DNA of 64,000 nucleotides from Christensenella sp. UBA1685 (GTDB lineage: Bacteria > Bacillota > Clostridia > Christensenellales > CAG-138): positions 7,274-71,273 of the forward strand of contig DCKB01000013.1 of assembly GCA_002320595.1 (NCBI GenBank), written 5' to 3'. Position 1 is the stretch's first letter; the number at the start of each line of letters is the position of its first letter. Under the pieces are notes generated by a model, which saw nothing but the letters and a program-made list of their open reading frames with translations, was not told where the DNA came from and made no database searches. Below are positions 16,871 to 24,635 of the stretch, in pieces. A program made the translations under genes and the position numbers.

Positions 16871-17704
16871 ATGAGTGAATCATGCAGCCACGATTGCAGC
16901 AGCTGTTCCTCCAATTGCGGAGAGCGCGCCGCGCCGCAAAGCATGGTGGAGCAAGTGAATCAGTATTCAAGCGTCAAAAAAGTCATCGCCGTCGTAAGCG
17001 GCAAAGGCGGCGTAGGGAAATCCCTTGTCACCTCCCTGCTTGCAGTGCTGATGCGCCGCCGCGGGCACAAGACCGCCATCCTTGACGCGGACATCACCGG
17101 CCCTTCCATCCCGAACGTGTTCGGCATACACCAAAAGGCCGAAGGCAATGAAATGGGTGTATTCCCCGCCGCCACAGAGTCCGGCATCGAGCTGATGTCC
17201 ATCAACCTTTTGCTTGAGAATGAGAACGACCCCGTCGTCTGGCGTGGCCCGGTGATCGCAGGTGCGGTGAAGCAGTTTTGGACAGAAGTCGTCTGGGGCG
17301 ATGTGGACTATATGTTCGTTGACATGCCTCCGGGAACCGGAGATGTGCCGCTCACGGTGTTCCAATCCCTGCCGGTGGATGGTGTGATCGTGGTCACGTC
17401 GCCGCAGGAGCTCGTTTCCATGATCGTGGAAAAGGCCGTGAAGATGGCGGGCATGCTCAATGTGCCCGTGCTCGGCATCGTGGAGAACATGTCTTACTTC
17501 GAATGCCCGAGCTGCCACGAAAAGCATGCCATCTTCGGTGAAAGCAACGTGGATGCTGTGGCAGCGCGCAACGCCATTACACATGTCGCCCGCCTGCCCA
17601 TTGCGCCGGCACTCGCCGAAGCCTGCGACCGCGGCATGATTGAACGCGTAAGCGCGCCTTGGCTGGAGCCCACGGTGGATTTGATTGAGCGCAGCGCAAA
17701 ATAA
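16871..17704 (+). CDS. Mrp/ApbC (NBP35-type) P-loop ATPase
   Basis: This encodes 277 residues of the Mrp/ApbC family of iron-sulfur carrier ATPases. It has a Cys-rich N-terminus (CSHDCSSCSSNCG) as in NBP35-type members. The deviant Walker A is VVSGKGGVGKSLVTS, followed by LDADITGPSIP, VDMPPGTGDVPLT and the paired cysteines of YFECPSCHEKH (CxxC), which bind a bridging 4Fe-4S cluster. It probably helps load FeS clusters onto target proteins. A strong intrinsic terminator directly follows. Confidence 0.92.
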   Translation: MSESCSHDCSSCSSNCGERAAPQSMVEQVNQYSSVKKVIAVVSGKGGVGKSLVTSLLAVLMRRRGHKTAILDADITGPSIPNVFGIHQKAEGNEMGVFPAATESGIELMSINLLLENENDPVVWRGPVIAGAVKQFWTEVVWGDVDYMFVDMPPGTGDVPLTVFQSLPVDGVIVVTSPQELVSMIVEKAVKMAGMLNVPVLGIVENMSYFECPSCHEKHAIFGESNVDAVAARNAITHVARLPIAPALAEACDRGMIERVSAPWLEPTVDLIERSAK

Positions 17705-17715
17705 GCGCTTTTTTG

Positions 17716-17752
17716 CAGGCAGATACTTTCCGTATCTGCCTGTTTTTGTTTT
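17716..17752 (+). terminator. intrinsic terminator after mrp-like gene
   Basis: CAGGCAGATAC (17716-17726), loop TTTCC and GTATCTGCCTG (17732-17742) form a perfect 11-bp stem followed by TTTTTGTTTT. Confidence 0.93.
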
Positions 17753-17756
17753 CTTC

Positions 17757-17792
17757 GTTAAGATTTCGTGAAAATACGTTAACGTTCTTAAC
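17757..17792. promoter_or_regulatory. nested TTAA dyads upstream of the c-di-AMP receptor gene
   Basis: GTTAAGA (17757-17763) and TCTTAAC (17786-17792) are inverted, with the palindrome CGTTAACG (17777-17784) between them. It lies between the terminator and the darA/atp operon, so it may be a regulator site. No promoter could be fixed with confidence in this stretch. Confidence 0.3.
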
Positions 17793-17900
17793 ACCCATTT
17801 TCCTCGCTTTGTTTTCATTTGTGTAACATTCGGGGGTTCCATTCCCCATTTGGTCTATGATATATTAAATAATACAGGAAGAACTACGGAGGCTGAAAAC

Positions 17901-18215
17901 GTGAAGTTAATTCTTGCGATCATCAACCTGGACGACGTTGCGGGCGTCATCAAACATCTCACCAAAAGCGGCTTTTCTTCAACCAAGCTTACCTCCTCGG
18001 GCGGCCTGCTCAAGGAAGGGAACGTCACCATCATGACAGGCGTGAGCGAAGAACAGTTGGAAGAAGCGCTTGAAATCATCAACAAGTATTCCCACAGCCG
18101 CACACGCCTCGTGCCAACTCCTTCGCTGGATGGGCTTGATTCCCCTTCCACGGAAGTAACCGTCGGCGGCGCTACGGTGTTCGTGCTCGATTGTGAGCAG
18201 TTTTTGAGGTTTTAG
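17901..18215 (+). CDS. darA: cyclic-di-AMP receptor, PII-like (DarA/PstA family)
   Basis: This 104-residue PII-like protein starts MKLILAIINLDDVAGVIKHL and has the family's TKLTSSGGLLKEGNVTIMTGV stretch, in which the T-loop lines the c-di-AMP pocket, and ends with the VTVGGATVFVLDCEQFLRF strand. Trimeric relatives bind c-di-AMP, the second messenger for potassium and osmotic balance. The GTG at 17901 is chosen because GGAGG lies 8 nt upstream. It sits 2 nt ahead of the first ATP synthase gene, so it is probably co-transcribed with that operon. Confidence 0.88.
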   Translation: MKLILAIINLDDVAGVIKHLTKSGFSSTKLTSSGGLLKEGNVTIMTGVSEEQLEEALEIINKYSHSRTRLVPTPSLDGLDSPSTEVTVGGATVFVLDCEQFLRF

Positions 18216-18217
18216 CC

Positions 18218-18481
18218 ATGGTTTTCGCCGCGCTTATTGCCGGGATTGTTTGCGGAATCGGCCAATTTTTCCTGCTTCGCCGCGTCCTCCGGCCGATCTC
18301 CGAAGGGAAGAACCCTTCTGCCCTGATGCTGTTTTCTCAGCTTCCCATCCCAGTCGTGCTGCTCCTTGGATGCGCAATGATAAACGTAAAGCTCCTGCCC
18401 TTTGCGGGCGGCGGCTTCTGCGGCGGGCTCGTCCTTTCGGCCGCCGCCAATCTGCTGATCGAAAAAAAGAAAAAGGACTGA
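18218..18481 (+). CDS. AtpI-like small membrane protein of the ATP synthase operon
   Basis: This 87-residue protein has about three hydrophobic segments and a Lys-rich C-terminus (EKKKKD). Its position at the head of the atp operon, just before subunit a, is that of atpI, whose product assists c-ring assembly or ion supply. Sequence similarity alone is too weak to prove this. It starts 2 nt after darA and ends 4 nt before atpB. Confidence 0.6.
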   Translation: MVFAALIAGIVCGIGQFFLLRRVLRPISEGKNPSALMLFSQLPIPVVLLLGCAMINVKLLPFAGGGFCGGLVLSAAANLLIEKKKKD

Positions 18482-18485
18482 TTGG

Positions 18486-19397
18486 ATGCATTTCCGCGAC
18501 TTTATCCCCTCTCTCGTCGGCCTTGCGCTTGCGCTCGCCGGTTTTTTGCTGCGCCAAAAGGCCCGGAAAAAGCTTTCGGCCGCATCTGCCGCTAAGGCGC
18601 CGGCAAAATGGCTCAAGCGCCGCAAAACGCTTTGGACGGCCATTTCGGTCATCGGCTGCTGGATTTTTATCGTCAACATCCTGACGCTTGTTTTTGGGGA
18701 CCTCCCCCATGAGGAGCTTACCGTCAGCATCATTCCCCCGCGGGCGGAATTCTCCATTCTCGGTTATACACCGAGCACCACCATGCTCGTGGGCTGGGGC
18801 GTGATGGCAGCGCTCATCGTGATTGCCGTGCTGCTGCGCATCTTCGTCATTCCCCGGTTTGAAAGCGTGCCGCGTGGCGTGCAGAACGCGTTGGAGGCGG
18901 TCGTGGAGCTTGCCGAAGGCTACTCCTCATCCAAAACGGTGTATCTCGGCCAGCCGATGTTCGGCTATATTTTCACTGTCGGCGCGGTGCTGATCGGCTT
19001 TGCCTTTGCGGAGCTGTTCGGCTTCCGTTCTCCTTCTTCTGACATCACGTTCACCCTTGCGCTCTCCCTCATCAGTTTTGTGATGGCCAACTGGTACGGC
19101 ATCCGCCAACGTTCCGTGCGTGGCAGGCTCAAAAGCCTTGCGAACCCCAGCCCGCTGTTGATGCCCATCCGCATTGTTACGGATCTAGCAAACCCTGTTT
19201 CCATGGCATGCAGGCTGTTCGGCAACACCGTAAGCGGCATGATTGTGATGGATCTGGTATACAGTTTCCTAGGTTCCGCCGCAGTTGGCATCCCGAGCGT
19301 GCTCGGGCTTTACTTCAACGTGTTCGCCGCCCTTGTGCAGGCGTTCATCTTCATCACGCTTACGCTGATCAACATCAACGAAGCGACGACCGAATAA
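18486..19397 (+). CDS. atpB: ATP synthase Fo subunit a
   Basis: This 303-residue integral membrane protein forms the ion half-channels against the c-ring. The diagnostic helix with the essential arginine is present (MACRLFGNTVSGMIV, Arg of RLFGN), followed by the last helix FAALVQAFIFITLTLININEATTE. The N-terminus is longer and more basic than usual, with an extra membrane helix (about residues 8-24) and a Lys/Arg-rich loop. The final helix ends in polar residues (NINEATTE), which is unusual. Subunit c follows 19 nt downstream. Confidence 0.93.
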   Translation: MHFRDFIPSLVGLALALAGFLLRQKARKKLSAASAAKAPAKWLKRRKTLWTAISVIGCWIFIVNILTLVFGDLPHEELTVSIIPPRAEFSILGYTPSTTMLVGWGVMAALIVIAVLLRIFVIPRFESVPRGVQNALEAVVELAEGYSSSKTVYLGQPMFGYIFTVGAVLIGFAFAELFGFRSPSSDITFTLALSLISFVMANWYGIRQRSVRGRLKSLANPSPLLMPIRIVTDLANPVSMACRLFGNTVSGMIVMDLVYSFLGSAAVGIPSVLGLYFNVFAALVQAFIFITLTLININEATTE

Positions 19398-19416
19398 CCG
19401 AAAGGAGTTACAACAC

Positions 19417-19635
19417 ATGGATCCTCAAATCTCTTTAAGCGTTGCGCTCTGCCTCATCCCCGCCGCCTGCTGCGGCATCGTCGAAGGGCTTGCCACAGGG
19501 AAAGCCGTTGAAGCGGTTGCCCGGCAGCCGGAAGCCTCCGGCAAAATCACCTCCATGCTGATGATGGGCCTTGCGCTTACGGAAGCCTCCTCGATCTATG
19601 GCTTCGTCATCGCGCTCATCATGCTGTTCAGCTGA
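19417..19635 (+). CDS. atpE: ATP synthase Fo subunit c, two-carboxylate type
   Basis: This 72-residue helical hairpin is the proteolipid of the c-ring. The polar loop VARQPEASGK is canonical. The ion-binding carboxylate is Glu56 in LALTEASSIYGF. In the first helix Glu23 (GIVEGLATGK) occupies the place of the Gln32 of Ilyobacter-type Na+ rings, giving two carboxylates per subunit as in Fusobacterium. The Ser after Glu56 is replaced by Ala57, although Ser58 and Tyr61 remain. Helix 1 is short and lacks the usual glycine repeat. Whether it carries Na+ or H+ cannot be settled by sequence. Confidence 0.93.
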   Translation: MDPQISLSVALCLIPAACCGIVEGLATGKAVEAVARQPEASGKITSMLMMGLALTEASSIYGFVIALIMLFS

Positions 19636-19674
19636 TGCCGCGCTTCCATTTACATATTTTAGCAAGGAGGCTGT

Positions 19675-20163
19675 ATGGAAGGACTCAACCCGCTTGATAT
19701 TTTAATTCATATTATCAACTTCATCGTGACCTTCGTGCTGCTCTACCTGCTGCTCTATAAGCCTGTAAGCAAGTTTATGCACAAGCGCAGGGAAAGCGTG
19801 GAGCAGGCGCTTGCAGACGCTGCGGCAACACGCGCCGAGGCAGATGCGTATCTCGCTGAGGCAAAGGCCGAGCTTGCCGCAACGGGCGAAAAGGCACGCC
19901 GGCTTTCGCACGAGGCCATCGAAAATGCGGCGCTCGATGCAGAACGCATTGTGGATACCGCACAGGACGAAGCGGATGCGCTCCTGCAAAAAGCGCGCGA
20001 GCAGATGCGCCAGGAAAAGCAGGCGGCCATCGAGCGCGCACATACGGAGGTGGTTGGCCTTGCAAGCGACATTGCCGCGCGCATTCTCTCCCGCGAGGTC
20101 ACACTGGAGGATAACCGGGAAATCGCGGAACGCTTTTTCCATGGAACGGAGGGCGGCGCATGA
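19675..20163 (+). CDS. atpF: ATP synthase Fo subunit b
   Basis: This 162-residue protein has one N-terminal membrane helix (about residues 8-28, then LYKPVSKFMHKRRESVEQAL) and a long alanine/glutamate-rich helix. The helix forms the peripheral stalk as a right-handed coiled coil. AAGGAGG lies 4 nt upstream of the ATG. The stop overlaps the start of the short delta gene in an ATGA arrangement. The length is normal for the family. Confidence 0.93.
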   Translation: MEGLNPLDILIHIINFIVTFVLLYLLLYKPVSKFMHKRRESVEQALADAAATRAEADAYLAEAKAELAATGEKARRLSHEAIENAALDAERIVDTAQDEADALLQKAREQMRQEKQAAIERAHTEVVGLASDIAARILSREVTLEDNREIAERFFHGTEGGA

Positions 20164-20435
20164 GCACCGTTCGGAAAAACCCGATTCTCCGGATCGCCCC
20201 GCCGTATGACGATGCGCTGCTTCGGCGCATCGAAAAAGGCTTTGCAGACATGCTCGGCTTCGGCGTGCAATTCGACGTGCGCGAAGACCCTTCCCTGCTT
20301 TGCGGCTTCATTGCCTACATTCGCGGCACGGTTTACGATGCGAGCGGAAAAACGCAGCTTTCAGGCGTAAGCGCATACCTTGTGGACGCGATGAACACAC
20401 CCGTGCACGCGCCGGAACAGGAGGGAAGCGCATGA
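20160..20435 (+). CDS. atpH: truncated ATP synthase delta subunit (C-terminal domain only)
   Basis: This encodes only 91 residues where delta subunits have about 175-185. The sequence FDVREDPSLLCGFIAYIRGTVYDASGKTQLSGV corresponds to the C-terminal delta domain that grips subunit b (typically DxxLIGGxxIxxGxxxxDxS). The six-helix N-terminal domain that binds the tips of the alpha subunits is absent. The reading frame is intact, overlaps atpF by 4 nt and atpA by 4 nt, and has no frameshift debris around it. It therefore looks like a genuine short form and not a decayed gene. Confidence 0.75.
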   Translation: MSTVRKNPILRIAPPYDDALLRRIEKGFADMLGFGVQFDVREDPSLLCGFIAYIRGTVYDASGKTQLSGVSAYLVDAMNTPVHAPEQEGSA

Positions 20436-21952
20436 GCATTCGCAGCGATGTGGAACGCGCCGCCTTAAGCGCATTCCTGCATGAAAAGGTGGGGCAATAC
20501 AGGTTTGAGCCCTCCGTTTACCGTTACGGCGTAGTACAAAGCGCAAAGGATAACGTCATCACCATTCACGGTCTTTCCGGCTGTCGGTATGGCGAAATTT
20601 TGCAGTTTGATAACGATGTATACGGTCTCGCGCTCGATCTTTCCGAGGATACCATCGGCGCAGCGCTGCTCAACGCGGATGCGTTCGTTGCCGCCGGCTC
20701 CGTTGCACGCGGCACGGGAAAGGTTGCGGATATTTGCGTTGGGGACGCCGTCATCGGCCGCGTTGTAGATCCGCTCGGCCGCCCGCTGGACGGGATGCCG
20801 CTTTCCACCATCGAAACGCGCCGGGTTGAAAACCGCGCGCCGAGCATCATTGACCGCGCGCCGGTAAAGCGCCCGCTTGAAACCGGCATCCTGGCGGTGG
20901 ACAGCATGGTTCCCATCGGCCGCGGGCAAAGGGAACTCATCATCGGCGACCGGCAAACGGGCAAAACCTCAATCGCCCTTTCCGCCATCCGCACCCAACG
21001 CGACAACGGCGTGATCTGCATCTATTGTGCCATCGGCCAAAAAGCGGCCGCCACGGCGCGCATCGTGCACGCGCTCAGGGAATCCGGCGACATGGATCAC
21101 ACCATCGTAGTCGCCTCCGCTGCGAGCGACAGCGCTGCGATGCAATATTTAACGCCGTTTGCAGGCTGCGCCATTGCGGAGCACTTCATGTATCAGGGAC
21201 GGGATGTGCTCATCGTGTATGACGATCTTTCCAAGCATGCCGTCGCTTACCGCACAATGTCCCTGCTGCTGCGCCGCCCCGCAGGGCGGGAGGCCTACCC
21301 CGGCGACATTTTCTATCTGCACAGCCGCCTTCTGGAGCGCGGCGCGCAGCTTTCCCCCGCGTTGGGCGGCGGTTCCATGACGGCGCTGCCCATCGTGGAA
21401 ACCGTGGGCGGCGACATCTCCGCTTATATTCCCACGAACATCATCTCCATTACAGACGGGCAGATTTACCTTTCTTCCGACCTGTTTTTTGCGGGGCAGC
21501 GGCCAGCCATCAACGTGGGGCTTTCCGTTTCGCGCATCGGAAGCTCCGCACAGCACCCTGCCATCAAGTGGATCGGCGGCAGGCTTCGCCTTTCCATTGC
21601 GCAATACCGTGAGCTTGCGGTATTCGCACAGTTTGGCGCCGAAATTGACGCCGCCACAGCCAACCAGATCCACCGGGGTGAACGCATGATGGAGGTGTTA
21701 AAGCAGGGGCAGGAAGAAACGCTTTCCGTCGCCTCAGAGGCCGTGCTGCTGCTTGCGCTTACGCACAACGTATTTTGGGATATGCCGCTTAGAGAGATCA
21801 GCGCCGCCAAATATGCGCTGCTTGATTATGTGCGTGCCGCATGCCCCGGCTCCCTGCGCGCCATTGAAGGCACCGGCGACTTGAATCCCGAAGAGATCGC
21901 CACCCTGAAAAAAGCGATGGACGCATTTTTGGAGGAGCGCAATGCCGGATAA
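20432..21952 (+). CDS. atpA: ATP synthase F1 subunit alpha
   Basis: This 506-residue protein has the beta-barrel N-domain (VQSAKDNVITIHGLSGCRYGEIL), the nucleotide-binding domain with Walker A GDRQTGKTS, QRELIIGDRQTGKT, the arginine-finger region LSVSRIGSSAQ and the C-terminal helical bundle. It carries the non-catalytic nucleotide sites. The ATG at 20432 overlaps the delta stop and has GGAGG 8 nt upstream. Its end overlaps the gamma start by 11 nt. The N-terminal helix that would normally contact the missing delta domain is present but divergent. Confidence 0.95.
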   Translation: MSIRSDVERAALSAFLHEKVGQYRFEPSVYRYGVVQSAKDNVITIHGLSGCRYGEILQFDNDVYGLALDLSEDTIGAALLNADAFVAAGSVARGTGKVADICVGDAVIGRVVDPLGRPLDGMPLSTIETRRVENRAPSIIDRAPVKRPLETGILAVDSMVPIGRGQRELIIGDRQTGKTSIALSAIRTQRDNGVICIYCAIGQKAAATARIVHALRESGDMDHTIVVASAASDSAAMQYLTPFAGCAIAEHFMYQGRDVLIVYDDLSKHAVAYRTMSLLLRRPAGREAYPGDIFYLHSRLLERGAQLSPALGGGSMTALPIVETVGGDISAYIPTNIISITDGQIYLSSDLFFAGQRPAINVGLSVSRIGSSAQHPAIKWIGGRLRLSIAQYRELAVFAQFGAEIDAATANQIHRGERMMEVLKQGQEETLSVASEAVLLLALTHNVFWDMPLREISAAKYALLDYVRAACPGSLRAIEGTGDLNPEEIATLKKAMDAFLEERNAG

Positions 21953-22739
21953 CCTGTTTGAAACCCGGCAGCGCATCAATGCCGCCGCACAAACGCGCAA
22001 AATCACCCGCACGATGGAGCTTGTAGCCTCCTCGCGCCTGCAGCGCGCAAAGCAGCAGCTTGCGGCGTTCGCGCCGGCGCTGCGCCATCTTTCCGAGGCC
22101 GCAGCCTGCCTCCCGGAAGCGTATTTCACGCCCGACCCGGATCGTCCGAAGCGGCGGGCGCTGCTTGTGTTTGCCGGCGCGAAGGGGCTTTCCGGCGCAT
22201 ACAGCCCGGCGCTTCTCCGCTTTGCGGCGGAACACACAAAAGGCGCCGTTCTTTTTGCGGCAGGCAGCGCGGCAGCCGCAGAATACCCCGATGCCTATTT
22301 GACCTTTGGGGATGACGCGCCCTCCCCCGCTTTCGCGCAGGCTCTGTTCAATGCGGCGGAAGCGCCCTACAAAAGCGGTGAAGTCAGTGAGGTGTGGCTT
22401 GTGTACACCGAAGGCTATACCCCTGTAATAAAACGCCTGCTCCCGCTGCCTGCGCCTGAATCCCCGCATGCCGCCGGGCAACTGATTCTTGAGCCGTCCC
22501 CAAAGGCGCTCTATTCCACCTTGTTTGCCTTCTATACACGCGCGCTGCTGTATGAGGCACATTTGCAGGCGTACACGGCGGAACAGGTGGCACGCGTGTC
22601 CGCAATGGATCATGCCACGCGCAACGCAGAAGACATCATCAACGAATTGCAGGCGGAATATAACCGCATCCGCCAGGCGTCCATCACACAGGAGATCATC
22701 ATGGTTTCCGGCGCCGCAAATGCGATAGGAGAGGATTGA
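21942..22739 (+). CDS. atpG: ATP synthase F1 subunit gamma
   Basis: This 265-residue central-stalk subunit begins with RQRINAAAQTRKITRTMELVASSRLQRAKQQL and ends with HATRNAEDIINELQAEYNRIRQASITQEIIMVSGAANAIGED, the two long helices of the rotor shaft. The middle domain is shorter and more divergent than in typical 285-residue gammas. A GGAGG (GAGGAGC) lies before the ATG within the end of atpA. It is in the standard alpha-gamma-beta-epsilon order. Confidence 0.92.
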   Translation: MPDNLFETRQRINAAAQTRKITRTMELVASSRLQRAKQQLAAFAPALRHLSEAAACLPEAYFTPDPDRPKRRALLVFAGAKGLSGAYSPALLRFAAEHTKGAVLFAAGSAAAAEYPDAYLTFGDDAPSPAFAQALFNAAEAPYKSGEVSEVWLVYTEGYTPVIKRLLPLPAPESPHAAGQLILEPSPKALYSTLFAFYTRALLYEAHLQAYTAEQVARVSAMDHATRNAEDIINELQAEYNRIRQASITQEIIMVSGAANAIGED

Positions 22740-22743
22740 CCCC

Positions 22744-24117
22744 ATGCAGAATAAAGGAACCATCATCCGCATCACGGGGCCGGTTCTGGATGTGCGTTTC
22801 CAGAACCGCCTTCCCGAGATCAACGAGCTTCTGATCTCGGAAAGCGGCATTCATATGGAAGTTGCAGCGCATGCTTCCACCACCGACGTGCGCTGCATCG
22901 CGCTTGACCCCACGGATGGCCTGCTTTGCGGGGAAGGCGTAACCGCGACGGGCGGCTGCATTTCCGTGCCCGTGGGCGAAACCGTGCTCGGCCGCACGAT
23001 TGACGTGCTCGGGCGGCCCATTGACGGCCAAGGGCCGATCACCGCAGAGCGTTGGAGCATTCACCGCGATCCGCCGCCCATCACGAAGCTGAACCCGCGC
23101 ACGGAATTCTTCGAGACGGGCGTGAAGGTTATCGACCTTTTGACCCCCTATGCCAAAGGCGCAAAGATCGGCCTTTTCGGCGGCGCGGGCGTGGGCAAGA
23201 CCATCCTCATTATGGAACTCATCAATAACGTTGCGCGCAATTCGGGGGACTATTCCGTGTTCACGGGCGTTGGCGAACGCAGCCGTGAAGGCAGCGACAT
23301 GATTCTTGACATGGAATACACTGGCGCTCTTTACAACACCGCCCTCGCTTTCGGGCAAATGAACGAGCCCCCGGGCGCACGCTTGCGCGTGGCGCTCACC
23401 GGGCTCACGCTCGCGGAATACTTCCGGGATGTGATGCATCAGGATGTGCTGCTTTTCATCGACAACATCTTCCGCTATGTGCAGGCTGGAAGCGAGGTTT
23501 CGGCCCTGCTCGGGCGCATGCCCTCCGCGGTAGGCTATCAGCCCACGCTTGCCAACGAACTCGGTGCATTGCAGGAACGCATTTCTTCCACAACGGATGG
23601 CTCCATCACCTCCATCCAGGCGGTATACGTGCCGGCAGACGACCTGACCGACCCCGCGCCGGTCTCCATCTTCTCCCACCTGGATGCAACGACCGTGCTC
23701 TCCCGCGCCATCGCGGAAACGGGCATCTATCCCGCCGTCGACCCGCTGCAATCCCATTCGCGCATCCTCGACCCGCTCGTTGTAGGCCGGGAGCATTACG
23801 AAACCGCCCACCGTGTGCAGGAATGCATGCAGCGCTATACCGAATTGAAGGACATCATCGCCATCCTCGGCATGGAGGAGCTTTCCCCGGAGGATAAGCA
23901 AATCGTGAATCGGGCGCGCCGCCTCCAGCGTTTTCTTTCCCAGCCGCTTTCCATGGCGGAAGCATTTTCCGGCATTCCGGGTAAATACGTAACGGTGGAA
24001 GAAAGCATCCGTTCCTTCAATGCCATCGTAAGCGGCGATTGTGACCATCTGCCGGAATCCGCATTTTTCATGGCCGGCAATATCGACGACGTCTATGCAA
24101 AGGCAAAGAAGCTATGA
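22744..24117 (+). CDS. atpD: ATP synthase F1 subunit beta
   Basis: This 457-residue catalytic subunit shows the P-loop GGAGVGKTILIMEL, the catalytic GVGERSREGSDM (Glu of GER), LLFIDNIFRYVQAGSEVSALLGRMPSAVGYQPTL, and an EELSPED segment matching DELSEED, which contacts gamma. It hydrolyses or makes ATP at the beta sites. The length is normal. It starts 4 nt after atpG and overlaps atpC by 4 nt. Confidence 0.97.
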   Translation: MQNKGTIIRITGPVLDVRFQNRLPEINELLISESGIHMEVAAHASTTDVRCIALDPTDGLLCGEGVTATGGCISVPVGETVLGRTIDVLGRPIDGQGPITAERWSIHRDPPPITKLNPRTEFFETGVKVIDLLTPYAKGAKIGLFGGAGVGKTILIMELINNVARNSGDYSVFTGVGERSREGSDMILDMEYTGALYNTALAFGQMNEPPGARLRVALTGLTLAEYFRDVMHQDVLLFIDNIFRYVQAGSEVSALLGRMPSAVGYQPTLANELGALQERISSTTDGSITSIQAVYVPADDLTDPAPVSIFSHLDATTVLSRAIAETGIYPAVDPLQSHSRILDPLVVGREHYETAHRVQECMQRYTELKDIIAILGMEELSPEDKQIVNRARRLQRFLSQPLSMAEAFSGIPGKYVTVEESIRSFNAIVSGDCDHLPESAFFMAGNIDDVYAKAKKL

Positions 24118-24386
24118 AATCCTTCGCATTGAAAATCCTGACGCCTGAGCGCACCGCGTTCGACGGCATTGTGGAATGCCTGACCATCACCGATGTGAAC
24201 GGCCTTGTAACGGTGCTTTCAGGCCACGCGCCGATGGTATCCGTGCTCGCTCCGGGGCCGCTTATGCTCCTTGCGGACGGCAAAAAGCGCAGGGGCCAAA
24301 GCTCAGCGGGGCTTCTGCACGTAACGCGGGAGGAAACCGCAGTGATCGTGGATTCGTTTGAATGGGATGCAGAGCCAAAAGAATAA
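24114..24386 (+). CDS. atpC: short ATP synthase subunit epsilon (beta-sandwich only)
   Basis: This encodes 90 residues. The sequence FALKILTPERTAFDGIVECLTITDVNGLVTVLSGHAPMVSVLAPG is the N-terminal beta-sandwich of epsilon, with the conserved GHAPM. The protein ends at about the end of that domain (VIVDSFEWDAEPKE). The C-terminal helical hairpin that inhibits ATP hydrolysis in most bacteria, usually about 45 residues, is missing. The gene is intact and overlaps atpD by 4 nt, so it seems to be a natural short form. Confidence 0.88.
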   Translation: MKSFALKILTPERTAFDGIVECLTITDVNGLVTVLSGHAPMVSVLAPGPLMLLADGKKRRGQSSAGLLHVTREETAVIVDSFEWDAEPKE

Positions 24387-24387
24387 A

Positions 24388-24592
24388 GGCGGCTGATGCC
24401 GCCTCAGGCTGTCAAAAAGCCACGGGATTGTCAAGGGTCGCAACCCTTGACTTTCAATCCAGCTCCGGCGGCACGTGCGCCGGAACGGATGACCCCCTCA
24501 GGATTTCGTTCTTTTCAGCATTTCCCGCCCGGGAGCCTATAGCACGAGAGGGAATTGCTGTAACCTCAAAAAAGTGGCATAAGCCACTTTTT
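24388..24592. terminator. hairpin cluster with bidirectional terminator after atpC
   Basis: Four hairpins occur in 205 bp between the convergent atpC and MATE genes. They are GGCGGC/GCCGCC (24388-24403), GTCAAGGGT/ACCCTTGAC (24430-24451), TCCGGCG/CGCCGGA (24464-24484), and AAAAAGTGGC/GCCACTTTTT (24569-24592). The last has A and T runs on both sides and should act as a terminator on both strands. The others have no T run. Nothing in this stretch looks coding. Confidence 0.7.
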
Positions 24593-24635
24593 GTCTGTGA
24601 TTAAAGCCTGACCGTGCCCATTTTCTCCGCGATTC

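Noticed and set aside
17901..24386. An N-ATPase-type (second) ATP synthase
   Set aside because: N-ATPase operons have the order beta-epsilon-I-R-a-c-b-alpha-gamma. Here the order is the standard I-a-c-b-delta-alpha-gamma-beta-epsilon, with delta present though short.
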